From: Nesterenkonia pannonica
GTDB lineage: Bacteria > Actinomycetota > Actinomycetes > Actinomycetales > Micrococcaceae
DNA length: 64,000 nucleotides
Direction of reading: 5' to 3'
Assembly: GCF_019575955.1 (NCBI RefSeq)
Contig: NZ_CP080575.1
Location: 2,604,001-2,668,000 of the forward strand
Part shown: piece by piece, positions 20,189-32,530 of the stretch
How positions within the stretch are numbered: position 1 is the first letter of the stretch
How the letters are laid out: every line of letters starts with the position of its first letter
Program-made: the position numbers and the translations under genes
The notes under the pieces: generated by a model
Databases searched by the model: none
The model's input: the letters and a program-made list of their open reading frames with translations, nothing else
Told to the model about the DNA's origin: nothing

Positions 20189-20663
20189 TCAGGGGATCCG
20201 GCAGAGCCGCTCCACCACGAATCCGACGAGGACCCAGCCTACGCCCGCCAGCCCGATGACCACCGCGGCGTTGACGTTGGGGTCCCGAGCCCGGCTGCGG
20301 GACCCAGGTCAAGGAGCACGCCGCCGTGCCAGCTTACGACCAGCGCACCGGCGTAGGCGGCAGCCTGGTTACCACCGCCACCCGCATGGCCTGCAGCGGA
20401 TGCAGCCAGCGTTCGGGATGCCGGGGCGCCTCGTTCTTCAGCCGGGCCTGCTCCGCCGCGCGCTCGATGCGACGCTGATCAGCGCGCACGACCAGACCAA
20501 GGCTGATGAGGAGCAGCCCGAGGCCCACAAAGGTGACCACGGAGATGATCGGAAGCACCGGCGAGGGCAGGCCCCACGCTGCGGTGAGGTGCAGAGCGAG
20601 GAACCCGGCGACCGCGGAGCCTCCGAGGGCCGCCAGCAGCCACAGGGCGCGCATCGGCCTCAT
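20189..20663 (-). CDS. DUF3180 membrane protein
   Basis: About 158 residues. Helices: ALWLLAALGGSAVAGFLAL, PIISVVTFVGLGLLLISLG, then a basic loop (DQRRIERAAEQARLKN), and after a frame break near 20370 the restored AAAYAGALVVSWHGG and AAVVIGLAGVGWVLVGFVV helices. This length and topology match DUF3180, which follows folK in many actinobacteria. The start overlaps the folBK stop (ATGA). GTAAGC at about 20331 may again stand for GCCGGC (VS for AG). Function unknown. Confidence 0.72.
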
Positions 20664-21710
20664 GGGTGCGCGGGATCCATGTCTGCACCCGGCACCGGCT
20701 CGGACTCCGAGGCGTCAGACAGGCGGATCACATCGTCGTGGTCGTGCGCCTCGGCGGCGAGCTCACGCACCGGCCGCCCTTCGAGCAGCGCAACCGGGTC
20801 CATCCAGGACCAGGGCAGCAGAACGAACGCCCGCTCCGCGGCGGACGGGTGCGGCACCTGCAGCCGCGGCGAGTCGATCACCGCCCCGGCATAGGTGACG
20901 ATGTCCACGTCCAGGGTCCGAGGGCCCCACCGCTGCTCACGAATTCGGTTGTGCTCATCCTCGATGGTCTGGGCCAGGTCCAGCAGGGCATGCGGTGAGA
21001 GACGCGTCTCGATCTCCACCACCTGGTTCAGGTAGTCGCGCTGCCGGGCGGGCCCGCCGACGGGCTTGGTCTGGGCCACCGGAGAGCGGCTGAGGACCAT
21101 CACGTCGTCGCTCCTCTCCAGGGAGGCGACGGCGGAGGCGAGCGTCAGCGGCGAGTCTCCGACGTTGGAGCCCAGGGCGATCACGCTGCGCACCGGGAAG
21201 GCGGCAGGCAGGTCGGGGTCGCGGAGGTGCCGCGTGCTGGCCTCCTCCGCGAGGTCGGCCAGTGATGTGCGCTCGTACGGGGACTCAGCCCTCGGCCCCT
21301 CCGCCGGGGAGCGCATGGACTCAGCGCCCTGTGCCAGAGGAAGGTCTGCTCGGTTCCGAGAGATGGTGACGGAGACATCGTCGAAGTCCTGAGACATGGG
21401 GCCTCAGGCTTGTGCACTGTGAGCGTGACGGCGGCGGCGCGAGGGTCCAGCAGCAGCACACGCTCGGCGCAGACCGCAGCGAGCCGCTCGATGAGCTGGT
21501 AGGACTGGCCGGTCACGACTCGCTCCAGATCTGCGGCGACGTCGGCGTAGGAGAGGCTGTCGCGCATGTCGTCGGTGCGCCCGGGGCGGGCCAGCGGAAT
21601 CTGCACCTCGGCGTCGATGACGAAGAGCTGCGCCGTCTCCCGCTCCGCCTGGAAGACGCCGTGCCGCCCCGGACCCTCAGGCCCGTCAGCCGAATGATGT
21701 CTGCGCCCAT
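20660..21710 (-). CDS. folBK: Fused dihydroneopterin aldolase / HPPK (FolB-FolK)
   Basis: Two successive folate enzymes in one polypeptide. FolB half: MGADIIRLTGLRVRGRHGVF, a conserved DSLSYADVAADLERVV segment and the C-terminal strand DVSVTISRNRA. FolK half: ALGSNVGDSPLTLASAVASL, the pterin and ATP site NQVVEIETRLSPHALLDLAQ, and RWGPRTLDVDIVTY with its paired Asp residues. Restoring one C at ~21408 (KPEAPMSQDFDD) joins the halves with no stop between them; a linker rich in Ala, Glu and Ser (about 21300-21200) separates the domains. Another break lies near 21640. Both products act consecutively after GTP cyclohydrolase. Flanked by folP and DUF3180. Confidence 0.85.
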
Positions 21711-21746
21711 GCCACTACTCTCCCCAGGGCTGAGGGTTGCGCTACC

Positions 21747-22579
21747 TCAACCCTCAAGTGCGGTGACGGCTTCGGCAGCTCTGACCGCGTCGGCGCTGGG
21801 GCCGACAGCGTGGACCCTCACCGCCCAGACCCCGGCGGCGGCCGCCAGGGCCGTGAGGGCAGCTGTGGCATGGTCGCGCTCGGAGGCGGGCCGAGGCTCG
21901 CCGTCCTCGTCCTTCAGCAGCTGTCCGAGGAACCCCTTGCGGGAGGCGCCGTAGAGCACCCGGTGCCCCAGCCCGGTCAGGCGGCTGAGGTCCCTGGTGA
22001 GGCGCCAGTTCTGCTCATGGGTCTTGGCGAAACCGATTCCCGGGTCCAGGATGATGCGCTCTGGCAGTGTCCCCGCATCGAGGTAGCGCTTGCGCACCTG
22101 ATGCAGCTCGTCGATCACGTCTGCGACCACATCGTCGTACTGGGTGCGGTCCTGCATCGTGACGGAGTCGCCCCGGTTGTGGGTGATGACGATCTCGCAT
22201 CCGCTCTCGGCGACGGCTGCGGGCATCTCGGGGTGTGTGAGCAGGCCCGAGACGTCGTTGATGATCAGGCCGGATGCCTGTGATCCGGCGCACTCGAGGA
22301 CGGCCCGGGCGGTCTCCGGATGACGGGTGTCCACGGACAGCTGTCGAGGGAAGCGCTCCAGCAGCCGCTCGAGCACGGGAAGGATGCGGCTCTGCTCCTC
22401 GGCCGGGTCCACGGGCGCAGCTCCGGGCCGGGTCGACTCCCCGCCGAGGTCGAGGATGTCCGCGCCCTGGCGGGTCATCCGCTCCGCCTGGGCCAGCGCC
22501 TCGCCGAGCGTGTCGTGCCTACCGCCGTCGGAGAAGCTGTCGGGGTGAGGTTGAGGATCCCCATCACCTGGGTGCGCAT
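21747..22579 (-). CDS. folP: Dihydropteroate synthase FolP
   Basis: Condenses pABA with hydroxymethyl-dihydropterin diphosphate; the sulfonamide target. The N-terminal MGILNLTPDSFSDGG (frame break near 22535 in a C run), GADILDLGGESTRPGA, the INDVSG strand, ILDPGIGFAKTHEQN and the C-terminal RVHAV motif are all present. About 277 residues, normal. ATG 22577-22579 lies two bases after the folE stop, so folE and folP are tightly coupled. Confidence 0.93.
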
Positions 22580-22581
22580 GC

Positions 22582-23168
22582 TCACCGGCCTGAGACGATC
22601 AGACTCATCGCTTCGCTTCGGGTTGCGGCGTCGCGCAGCTGGCCGCGGACTGCTGAGGTGATGGTCTTCGAGCCGGGCTTCGCCACCCCCGCATGGACAT
22701 GCACAGGTGCTCGCCTTCGACGACGACGATCGCGCCGGAGGGCTCCACATGGGTCATCAGGGCGTCGACGATCTGCGCGGAGAGCTGCTCCTGCAGCTGG
22801 GGGCGCTTGGCGAAGATCTCCACCAGCTTACCCAGTTTGGACAGGCCGGTGACCTTGCCGTGCTCGGAGGGGATGTAGCCGATGTGCACCACGCCGTAGA
22901 AGGGAAGCAGGTGGTGCTCGCACATGGAGTAGAAGGTGATGTCCTTGACGAGGACGAGCTCCTCGTGGCCGATGTCGAAGCTGGTGGTCAGCAGCTCGGC
23001 CGGATCCTGCGTGAGGCCCTTGAAGGTCTCGGCGTAGGCCGCGGCGACGCGGCGCGGGGTCTCCCGGAGGCCTTCACGGTCCGGGTCCTCCCCACGGCCA
23101 GCAGGACCTCTCGGATGGCTCGCTCAATGCGAGGCAGGTCGATGCCTTCGGACATCTCGGCTGTGCTT

Positions 23169-23176
<8 letters not shown>
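22582..23176 (-). CDS. folE: GTP cyclohydrolase I FolE
   Basis: Makes dihydroneopterin triphosphate from GTP. Zinc and active-site motifs: [28 protein letters not shown] (third Cys), and AQIVDAL. The frame breaks near 23080 and 22695; the restored end reads [17 protein letters not shown]...SLIVSGR. At 22826-22831 GCTTAC yields GKLV where the family has ARLV or GRLV; GCCGGC would restore the Arg. The ATG at 23174-23176 overlaps the last 8 bases of ftsH, and the stop is two bases before folP. Confidence 0.93.
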
Positions 23177-25136
<1,960 letters not shown>

Positions 25137-25244
25137 TCCGTCGTCGGGCCAGGTTCAGATTGACTCTACGGTACTAGCGTCCGCCCCTGCCGCGGAATGG
25201 AGGGCGCTGTCCTCGCCGAGAGCGTAGCGGCCGTCAGCGAAGAG

Positions 25245-26457
25245 TCACGGCGCGGTTACCAGCATGCCCACCCCTGCCAGCAGCGCCGTGGCGACGAGCA
25301 TGCCGACGATCACCGGCATCCATGATCCGGTGAGGTCGAAGGCGGCCCCTGCCAGCAGGGGTCCGGATCCCGCGCACAGGTAGCCCACGCCCTGAGCCAT
25401 CCCGGAGAGCTGCCCCGCCTCATGGGTGGTGCTGGCGCGCAGGGTGATCATCGTGAGCGCGAGCAGCAGCATGGTGCCGGTGGAGAATCCGCCCAGCAGG
25501 GACCACAGCGGAACCAGCGCGGGCGCAGCAACCAGTCCGATGAGCGAGGCTGCCAGGCTCGTGCAGACGAGGGCGGCGACGAGCCGCTGGTCTCGGGAGC
25601 GCTGCAGGACCGGTCCCACCGTCAGGCTGGCCACGATGCCGATGCCCTGCCAGAGCGAGAGCATCCATCCGGCGTAGGCCTCCCCGATCCCCTGGTAGGC
25701 GAGCATGGAGGGATACCAGGTCAGCAGCAGGTAGAACAGAGTGGACTGGAGCGCGAAGTAGGCGGTGACCTGCCACGCGACGGCGGAGGTCCACACCGTG
25801 GACGAACGGGATGAGCCGCTGACGGCCGAGAGGGCAGCGCCCCGGTGGCGAGGTCCGGCTCACGAAGACGGACGGCCCACACGCCGGCGGCGATGAGCGC
25901 GATGAGCGCACCGGCGCCGAGGGCGAGCTCCCAGCCGGCGAGCCTGGAGATGGGCACCGCTGTGCCGGAGGCGAGCGCGGCGAAGCCTGCCATCGTGGCA
26001 GTGTAGAGGCCGGTCATGAATGGCACCCGGGTGGGGAAGTCGCGTTTGACGACGGCTAGGCACCAGGACGTTTCCGACGCCTATGGCCGCCGAGAGGATG
26101 ACGGTGCCGCTGAGCAGCGAGAGCTGTGCGCTGGTGCTCTCATCGCCGGGCAGCGCCCCTGGCGGCAGGGACCTGAGGACAGTGCCATGGCGGCGAGGAG
26201 AAGCAGGGAGGCGAAGATGCTTCGTTCGAGTCCCCACCGAGCGGCGAGGCCCGCAACGAAGGGGAGATGACGCCGAAGCTCAGCACCGGGATGGCGCCGA
26301 GCAGGCCCAGCAGCGAGGGGCTGAGGCCGGTGTCCGTCCGTATCTGCTCCAGCAGGGGCCCGACCGCGCTGATGGCGGGGCGAAGGTTGGCGGCGACCAC
26401 CAGCACGGTGGCCACCAGCAGAACCTGCGGCAGCCCAGACTTTTCTCGACTCACCAC
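25245..26457 (-). CDS. MFS transporter, CynX/NimT-like
   Basis: About 400 residues, 12 predicted helices. N-terminal VVAANLRPAISAVGPLLEQIRTDTGLS is the hallmark of the CynX (cyanate/nitroimidazole) branch of the major facilitator family. Later helices FALQSTLFYLLLTWYPSML, SLIGLVAAPALVPLWSLLGG and MAQGVGYLCAGSGPLLAGAAFD support this. Breaks near 26260, 26170, 26055 and 25840. GCTAGGC at 26055-26061 stands for GCCGGC (LVPAVVKRDFP) and adds a base. Substrate unknown. It sits between ftsH and the 2-hydroxycarboxylate carrier on the same strand. Confidence 0.8.
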
Positions 26458-26509
26458 GCAGTTCTATCAGCTCCCTCGTCCCGCGGCCGACCGGATCGGG
26501 GCGAGAGGC

Positions 26510-27928
26510 TCAGCCGATCACGGGAAGGAGCAGGCTGACGACCAGCAGGACGATGGCGCCGCCGATGCGGGAGGACACCTGCAGGAACGGCATCAGTTCG
26601 AGGCGGTTCGCTGCGGAGACCACGGCGACGTCGCCGGTGCCTCCCATATCCGTCATGCCCATGCCGATGGCGATGGAGGTTTCCGCGTAGTACATCTTCA
26701 CCAGCCAGCCCAGGGCGCCGGAGACGATCACTGCGGTCAGCACTGCCGCCAGGACCAGCACGGGGTAGCGCCAGTCGGACAGCAGCGCGCCGAGCTCGTC
26801 GAACTCGAAGTAGGTGATCGAGATGCCCACCAGCAGCGCCGGGGTCAGGGTTCCTGAGACGAATCCGAACCAGGTGGACACGGCATCCTCGAACGCGGCG
26901 GGCATGAGGCCGAAGATCTTGATGGTGGCGGCCAGCAGGATCGTCCACGCGTAGGCGTGCAGGCCGGGGACGAATTCTGCGATGAGGGTGCCCGCCAGGA
27001 AGAGGGTCGCAGCGGTGGTGAGGCCGATGGCCAGGACGTTGAACGTTCCGCCGGTGGGCTTGGGCTTCGCCTTGAACTGGTCAGCGCTGCCCTCCACGCG
27101 GACAATCTGGCCGTTGCCGTTGAACCCGAGGAAGAACTGCTGCCCCTTGTAGGTCATGCCGTTGAAGACGCCCGCGCAGAAGATGGTCAGAATGTTGGCG
27201 ATGATCACCGCCGGGATCAGCTGCGCGACGAACGAGTAAGCGTCGCCGCCCAGCTGGTCGGCGTAGATGCCGGACATGGGCACGATGCCCGCACCGACGC
27301 CTCCGCCCATGACGGGGGCGGCGACGAACAGCACCGCTTCGCGCATGCCGAAGCCCAGCACAGCGCCCAGAGTTCCGATGAGCACGAAGACCACTGCGAT
27401 GGTTCCCAGCAGCGGCACGGCGATGCGGGCGCAAACCTTCAGCAGCAGGGCACGGGGCATGCCGAGGATGGAGCCTGCGATGAGGCTGGCCACATAGAAG
27501 TCGATGAAGCCGATCTCACTGCCGTCGGTGAAGATCTCCATGTTCTCCGCAAATGACTCCGGGAACAGCCCGAAGTGCAGCAGGACGGTAGGCGTCAGGA
27601 TCGCAAGGACGGTGGGAAGCCCGTAGTTGCGAAGCACCGGAACCCGTCCGCCGATCCAGTTCAGCAGCCCGCCCACCAGGATGACGACGGCGAAGCTTAC
27701 CAGCATGGTGTTCGGGAGCACATCCAGCACCGCGCACGCGGCGATCACGACGAAGAAGATCGCAAACCAGTGGAGCGGCAGGCCCATGATGCGGGTCCAC
27801 GACTCGGGCTTGTCGAACTCAGCTGAGGCTGCGGCCGCGGCGCCGTTGACGTCGGCGCTCGTCCCCTGGGGGCTGTCGGAAGTGTGGTTGCCGGGCACCG
27901 TTGCCCGGTCATGCGATTCGACGCTCAC
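26510..27928 (-). CDS. 2-Hydroxycarboxylate (citrate/malate) transporter, 2HCT family
   Basis: Intact 472-residue secondary carrier. After a polar, Ser/Ala-rich N-terminus there are about 11 hydrophobic segments. Both re-entrant-loop GGxG signatures of the family are visible: VMGGGVGAGIVPMSG in the first half and GMTDMGGTGDVAVVS in the second. Family members move citrate, malate or lactate with Na+ or H+, or in exchange. The GTG start at 27926-27928 has AAGGAG 7 bases upstream. The adjacent upstream GntR gene is its likely regulator. Such carriers are better known from Firmicutes and enterics, so lateral origin is possible, though base composition matches the surroundings. Confidence 0.88.
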   Translation of the reverse strand: MSVESHDRATVPGNHTSDSPQGTSADVNGAAAAASAEFDKPESWTRIMGLPLHWFAIFFVVIAACAVLDVLPNTMLVSFAVVILVGGLLNWIGGRVPVLRNYGLPTVLAILTPTVLLHFGLFPESFAENMEIFTDGSEIGFIDFYVASLIAGSILGMPRALLLKVCARIAVPLLGTIAVVFVLIGTLGAVLGFGMREAVLFVAAPVMGGGVGAGIVPMSGIYADQLGGDAYSFVAQLIPAVIIANILTIFCAGVFNGMTYKGQQFFLGFNGNGQIVRVEGSADQFKAKPKPTGGTFNVLAIGLTTAATLFLAGTLIAEFVPGLHAYAWTILLAATIKIFGLMPAAFEDAVSTWFGFVSGTLTPALLVGISITYFEFDELGALLSDWRYPVLVLAAVLTAVIVSGALGWLVKMYYAETSIAIGMGMTDMGGTGDVAVVSAANRLELMPFLQVSSRIGGAIVLLVVSLLLPVIG

Positions 27929-27963
27929 CGTCGCTCCTTCAAGGTCTAATGCAGGAGTGTTAC

Positions 27964-27976
27964 CCACGTCACGTGG
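27964..27976. promoter_or_regulatory. Candidate operator CCACGT-C-ACGTGG before the citrate carrier
   Basis: A perfect 6+1+6 palindrome 35 bases before the carrier start, inside the short gap after the GntR stop. Its place suggests binding by the adjacent regulator. It does not match the classical GntR core TNGTNNNACNA, so the partner is unproven. Confidence 0.4.
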
Positions 27977-28004
27977 TGTGACCGGCGCTACATTAGCTTG
28001 GATT

Positions 28005-28674
28005 TTATAAAGTATCAAAGCTGGACATGGCAGAGGCGAAACCGTGGCCGATGTGCCGCTCGAGCTCCGCGGAGGCCGTCTCGGCATCGTAAGCGGACAC
28101 TGCATCCGCGATTCTCCGGTGCTCCCCAGCGAGGCCCGCCCGCCGTCAGGGTCCCGGAAGATCAGCTGGGACGGATAGGGCATGCCCGCCCACAGCTGCT
28201 CGATGAATCCGACCAGCAGCTCGTCGCCGCTGAGCCGGTAGAGCCCGAAGTGAAACTGCTCATTCGTCTCAGCCCGCTGCTGGGAGTGGCTGCCGCCTCA
28301 GCATGCCGGATCAGGTCCTCGAGGATATGCTCCGTCTCGTCATCGGCCCGCTGAGCCGCCAGGCGCACTGCCATCGGCTCGAGCACGCGGCGCAGACGGT
28401 AGATCTGCTCAACCCGTGCAGGGGTGAGGTCTGCAATGCGGGTGCCGACATGCTCGTCGTGGACCGCATAGCCCTCGGACACCAGGCGCTTCAGCGCCTC
28501 GCGGATGGGCGTCAGGCTCATGCCCTCCATCTGGGCAAGCTTATTGAGGGTGACGCGCTCTCCGGGAGCGAGCTCGCCCGCCTGAATCTTCCTCCGAAGT
28601 GAGGCGTACGCTGCAGCCGCCTTGCTCAGCGGTAGGGGGACTCTGCCACCAGGGCCTCCAGGGGTCGTAGGCAC
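28005..28674 (-). CDS. GntR-family (FadR subgroup) transcriptional regulator
   Basis: Winged-helix N-terminus AYASLRRKIQAGELAPGERVTLNKLAQMEGMSLTPIREALKRLVSEGY is a clear GntR DNA-binding domain; the helical C-terminal FCD domain follows (RVEQIYRLRRVLEPMAVRLAA, then RHAE and an FHFGLYRLSG segment after a break near 28270). A further break lies near 28150. The restored end reads ELERHIGHGFASAMSSFDTL with stop TAA at 28005. FCD-type regulators usually sense carboxylic acids, matching the downstream citrate/malate carrier. The GTG start at 28672-28674 is a guess; an earlier one is possible. Confidence 0.8.
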
Positions 28675-28693
28675 GTTCGAGCCTACAGCAGGC

Positions 28694-29259
28694 CTAGTGA
28701 GGCAGATCACTCATACACGTGGGGGCAAGGATGCCGATGCAGCTGAGGTTGCGATACTTCTCCGCAAAGTCGAGGCCGTAGCCGACGACGAACTTATTGG
28801 GGATGTCGACGCCCACATACTTCACATCGATGTCGACCTTGACCGCCTCAGGCTTGCGAAGCAGCGTGCAGATCTCCACGCTGGCGGGTCCGCGCGACTC
28901 CAGGTTGGCCTTCAGCCACGACAGGGTGAGGCCGGAGTCGATGATGTCCTCGACGATGAGCACATGCTTGTCCGTCAGGTCCGTGTCGAGGTCCTTGAGG
29001 ATGCGGACCACCCCGGAGGACTTGGTGCCGGAGCCGTAGGAGCTCACGGCCATCCAGTCCATGGAGAGGTGGCAGGTCAGGGCACGTGCCAGATCGGCCA
29101 CCACCATCACTGCGCCCTTGAGGACTCCCACCAGAAGCACGTCTTTGCTTAAGCATAGTCGGCGTCGACCGCCGCCGCCAGCTCTCTGATGCGTTCGTCG
29201 ATCTGCTCCTTGGTGAGCAGAACCTCTTCAAGATCAGCTGACACGTCATGGCTGTCCAT
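28694..29259 (-). CDS. hpt: Hypoxanthine phosphoribosyltransferase
   Basis: Purine salvage enzyme. PRPP-binding motif [17 protein letters not shown], substrate loop [11 protein letters not shown] and C-terminal [21 protein letters not shown]. The text breaks the gene at 29147-29154, where GCTTAAGC introduces a TAA stop in [23 protein letters not shown] or GCCGGC would restore the conserved sequence. ATG at 29257-29259 has AGGAG about 10 bases upstream; 29268 is an alternative. Normally followed by ftsH; here by GntR, 19 bases on. Confidence 0.9.
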
Positions 29260-29341
29260 GCGTTGCATGCTCCTTCTCAGCGGAACGGGTGGTAGGCGTG
29301 CACCTTCTGACTGCCTCATCCGGGCGACGGCGGAATGAGGA

Positions 29342-30332
29342 TCAGTTTTCCATACTCCGAGGTTCCCGCGCACCCCGGTACACCGCAAGCTCACCCTCCA
29401 GCTGGACGGGTCCCCGGGACCGCCCGCCGTCGACCAGCCGGTCCACGGCCTGGATCCGCTCGAAGCTGGGCGCCGGCGCACCCGCAGCGACAGCCGCAAG
29501 TGCCACGATTCTGCGTCGGATCGCCGGGGGCTGGGCACGCAGGCCGGTGAGGCGCAGCCGAAGCGCACCGGAGGGTCGGGATCCTCCAGGAGTGTGGGAA
29601 AGATCTCCTTCGCCTGCTCCTCCAGATAGGCGGCATCCTCCGCGGCGATGGACGCGGTCCGGGCCAAGGCGTCCTTGATCGTAGGGCTCAGACGCTCCTG
29701 CAGGTGGGGCATGATCTCGGTCCGCAGCCGGGAGCGCAGGTAACGCGGGTCGCTGTTCGCAGGATCGGTCCACCAGCTCAGACCGTGGTGGAGGCATATG
29801 GCTTCCGTCTCTGCCCGCGAAAGGCCCAGAAGAGGTAGGCGGTAGGGCCCGCGGACTGCCGGAATGCTTAAGCCAGGGATCGGGTGCCGGATCCTCGTGC
29901 CAGCCCGAGAAGAACCTGCTCCGCCTGGTCATCCTTGGTGTGGGCGGTGAGCAGCCGGACTGCGCCGAGCTCCTTCATCGCTGACCTGAACGCAGCGTAT
30001 CGGCCGGTCCGGGCAGCGGCTTCGGGCCCCTGGGGACTGCTGGTCAACCGCTGCAGGCACAATGCGCACCGGCTCCAGACCGAGGGCCTTGAGCTGACGC
30101 ACCGCCTGGCCGGAGATCTCCACACTGCGGGGGTGCAGGTGGTGGTCGACGACGACTGCGCCCACTCGGGTATTCCGGTGCGGGTGGCGTCCTTGCGATG
30201 GTGCCATGCTGCGGCGGCCGCCAGAGCCAGAGAGTCAGCGCCTCCGGAGCACCCGACGAGGTTCAGCTCCCCTTCGGCCAGGGACTCGGCGACGGCCCGG
30301 CGAGCGGCATGGAGCGCAGCGGGAGCTGCCAC
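29342..30332 (-). CDS. tilS: tRNA(Ile)-lysidine synthetase TilS
   Basis: Makes lysidine at tRNA-Ile2 position 34. The PP-loop SGGADSLALAAA is near the N-terminus, followed by the conserved VDHHLHP, LTAHTKDDQAEQVLLGLARGSG and LSWWTDPANSDPRYLRSRLR. C-terminal part is short. Breaks occur near 30170, 30050, 29760, 29550, and at 29866-29873 where GCTTAAGC creates a TAA stop in SLA-GIPAVRGPYRLP, again where GCCGGC is expected. GTG start at 30332; the end near 29342 is less certain because of frame breaks. Between the zincin gene and hpt. Confidence 0.88.
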
Positions 30333-30335
30333 CGC

Positions 30336-31500
30336 TCAGCCTCCGAACGTGATGGTGCCGGTGTCGGAGAGCCTGGGCAGCCGAAGGCGTTCGACCCATT
30401 CCTCGGGCCGGTGGATCTCCTCCTCGGTGGGCAGATGCTCGGGTCTCTGCCACACGGTGTTGAACTGGTCCATACCGACCAGCTCCACGACCCGGGAGAC
30501 GAAGGACTGGCCGTCCTTGTACTGGGCTGCCTTCTTGTCCAGCTGCAGAAGCCGTCGGATGAGCTTCTGCAGGGCACTGCGGTGCTTGCTGCGGTCGTTG
30601 AACCGCCGCCGGATGGTCTTCACGGAGGGCACGATCTCGGCGTCGACGGCGTCCATGACGACATTGGCATGGCCTTCCAGGAGGCTCATCACCGCGGTCA
30701 GCCGGCTGAGAATCTGCTGCTGCTCGGGCGTCTGGATGGCGCTGATCAGCTCATTGCGGCCCGGACGGCCCCCTCTGCGCAGCTCGGAGCGCAGCTGCTT
30801 GACCGTCTCGGCGAAGCGCTGGGGCAGGGAGTCGGCGTCCTCCATGGTGGACACGGAGAGTTCGGTGATCTGCCCGCGGAGGTAGTCGGCCATCCATGGG
30901 GCTGCCGCGAACTGCACGCGGTGGGTCTGCTCATGCAGACAGACCCATAGGCGGAAGTCGTCCCTGTCCACGTTGAGCTCGTGGGCGATGGCCGCCACGT
31001 TGGGAGCGGTGAGCAGCAGGCGCGACTGCTCGAACGGCTCGAACTGTCCCAGCACCTGCGCGGAGAGGTAGCCCAGAATGGCGCCGAGCTCAGCGCCTGC
31101 GGCGGAGGCTCCGAGGATCTGGCCGGTGGACGCCTGCCCGTTCAGCAGCTCCGGCTTGTTCCTCACCGCGGCGTGCAGCGCGGGTCCCAGCAGCTGACGG
31201 AAGGTTTCGGCGTTCGCGCGGGCCCACCCGGCCCTGTCTACGATCAGGACGTCGCTGAGGTCTTCGCCGAGGCCTTCGGCTGCGGCGATGCCGGTGATGC
31301 GGTGCACATGCGGCACAGCATCGGACGCGGCCTGCCGGAGGGCCTGCACCTCTGCCCGTGCGCGGGCGGGCTTCATTCTGGGGCTAAGCCGGGATGAGCC
31401 GTGCGGCCGTCTTCTCGGCGATGTCCCAGTTGATGAGCAGGTCTGCGGCCTCGTCCTGGGTGATGTCCGGCTGCTGCCCGACGTCCGGCGTTGTCCTCAT
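30336..31500 (-). CDS. Zinc-dependent peptidase of the DUF2342/zincin_2 family
   Basis: Actinobacterial zincin-like protein, ~385 residues. N-terminus restored as LINWDIAEKTAARLIPAGPxMKPA, which is diagnostic; the present text stops it at 31383-31389, where GCTAAGC (minus strand GCTTAGC) stands for GCCGGC and adds a base. The metal site is CLHEQTHRVQF (near 30935), and the C-terminus has RRFNDRSKHRSALQKLIRRLLQLD. Starting at ATG 31498-31500 rather than at the internal MKPARARAEV gives full length. Always found beside tilS in this group. Divergent from menB with 38 bases between start codons. Substrate unknown. Confidence 0.85.
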
Positions 31501-31538
31501 GGACCCACAGTACTGCGCGGTCAGTAGACTCGTCTGCT

Positions 31539-32490
31539 GTGACAGACTCTCAGCTTCCAGCCCAGGTCTCCGACGTCTTCGATCCGCACCGGTGGCGGAC
31601 TGTGGAAGGCATCGAGTTCACCGACATCACCTACCACCGGCAGGTCGAGGCGGGATGCTGAGGGCCGTGGTCCGAGATCTCCCGGCGGTGCGGATCGCCT
31701 TCGACCGCCCTGAGGTCCGCAACGCCTTTCGGCCGCACACGGTGGACGAGCTGTTCCGGGCGCTGGACCACGCGCGCATGACCTCGGATGTGGGTGCGGT
31801 GCTGCTGACCGGCAACGGCCCGTCGGCGAAGGACGGCGGGCACTCGTTCTGCTCCGGCGGCGACCAGCGGATCCGCGGGCGCGACGGCTACCGGTACGCG
31901 GAGGGCGACACTGCGGAGACCGTGGATCCGGCGCGCGTAACCGCCTTCACATCCTGGAGGTTCAGCGGCTCATCCGCACCATGCCGAAGGTGGTGATCGC
32001 GGTGGTCAACGGCTGGGCGGCCGGAGGGGCCACTCGCTGCATGTGGTGGCTGACCTGACCATTGCCTCCCGGGAGCATGGGAAGTTCAAGCAGACCGACG
32101 CGACCGTGGGCTCCTTCGACGCTTAGCTACGGGTCCATGCTCCTGGCCCGGCAGGTGGGGCAGAAGAAGGCCCGCGAGATCTTCTTCCTCGCTCGGGAGC
32201 ATTCTGCGCAGGAGATGGTCGAAGCCGGTGCTGTGAATGAGGCGGTGGATCATGACCGTCTTGAGGAGACGGCCCTGTCCTATGCGCGTGACATAGCCAA
32301 ACAGTCTCCGCAGGCTGTCCGGATGCTGAAGTTCGCATTCAACGCCGCCGACGACGGGCTGGCTTACCAGCAGGTCTTCGCCGGTGAGGCGACCCGCATG
32401 GCGTACATGACCGATGAGGCAGTGGAAGGCCGTGACTCGTTCCTGCAGAAGCGTGATGCCGACTGGTCTGCCTTCCCGCACTACTACTAG
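31539..32490 (+). CDS. menB: 1,4-Dihydroxy-2-naphthoyl-CoA synthase MenB
   Basis: Crotonase-fold cyclase of menaquinone synthesis. Motifs: VSDVFDPHRWRTVEG, RIAFDRPEVRNAFRPHTVDEL, SFCSGGDQRIRGRDGY, WAAGGGHSLHVVADLTIAS, and the C-terminal YMTDEAVEGRDSFLQKRDADWSxFP. Breaks near 31655, 31965 and 32030. Two GCCGGC-type errors: GTAAC at 31937-31941 (PARAGRLHILEVQ) and GCTTAGC at 32121-32127, which puts a TAG in SFDAGYGS. GTG start at 31539. The other men genes lie at 1-3.9 kb and 40-42.4 kb. Confidence 0.92.
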
Positions 32491-32530
32491 GCGGCACGCT
32501 CGGACGCCAGTGGCTCGGCGGCGTCCCGGC

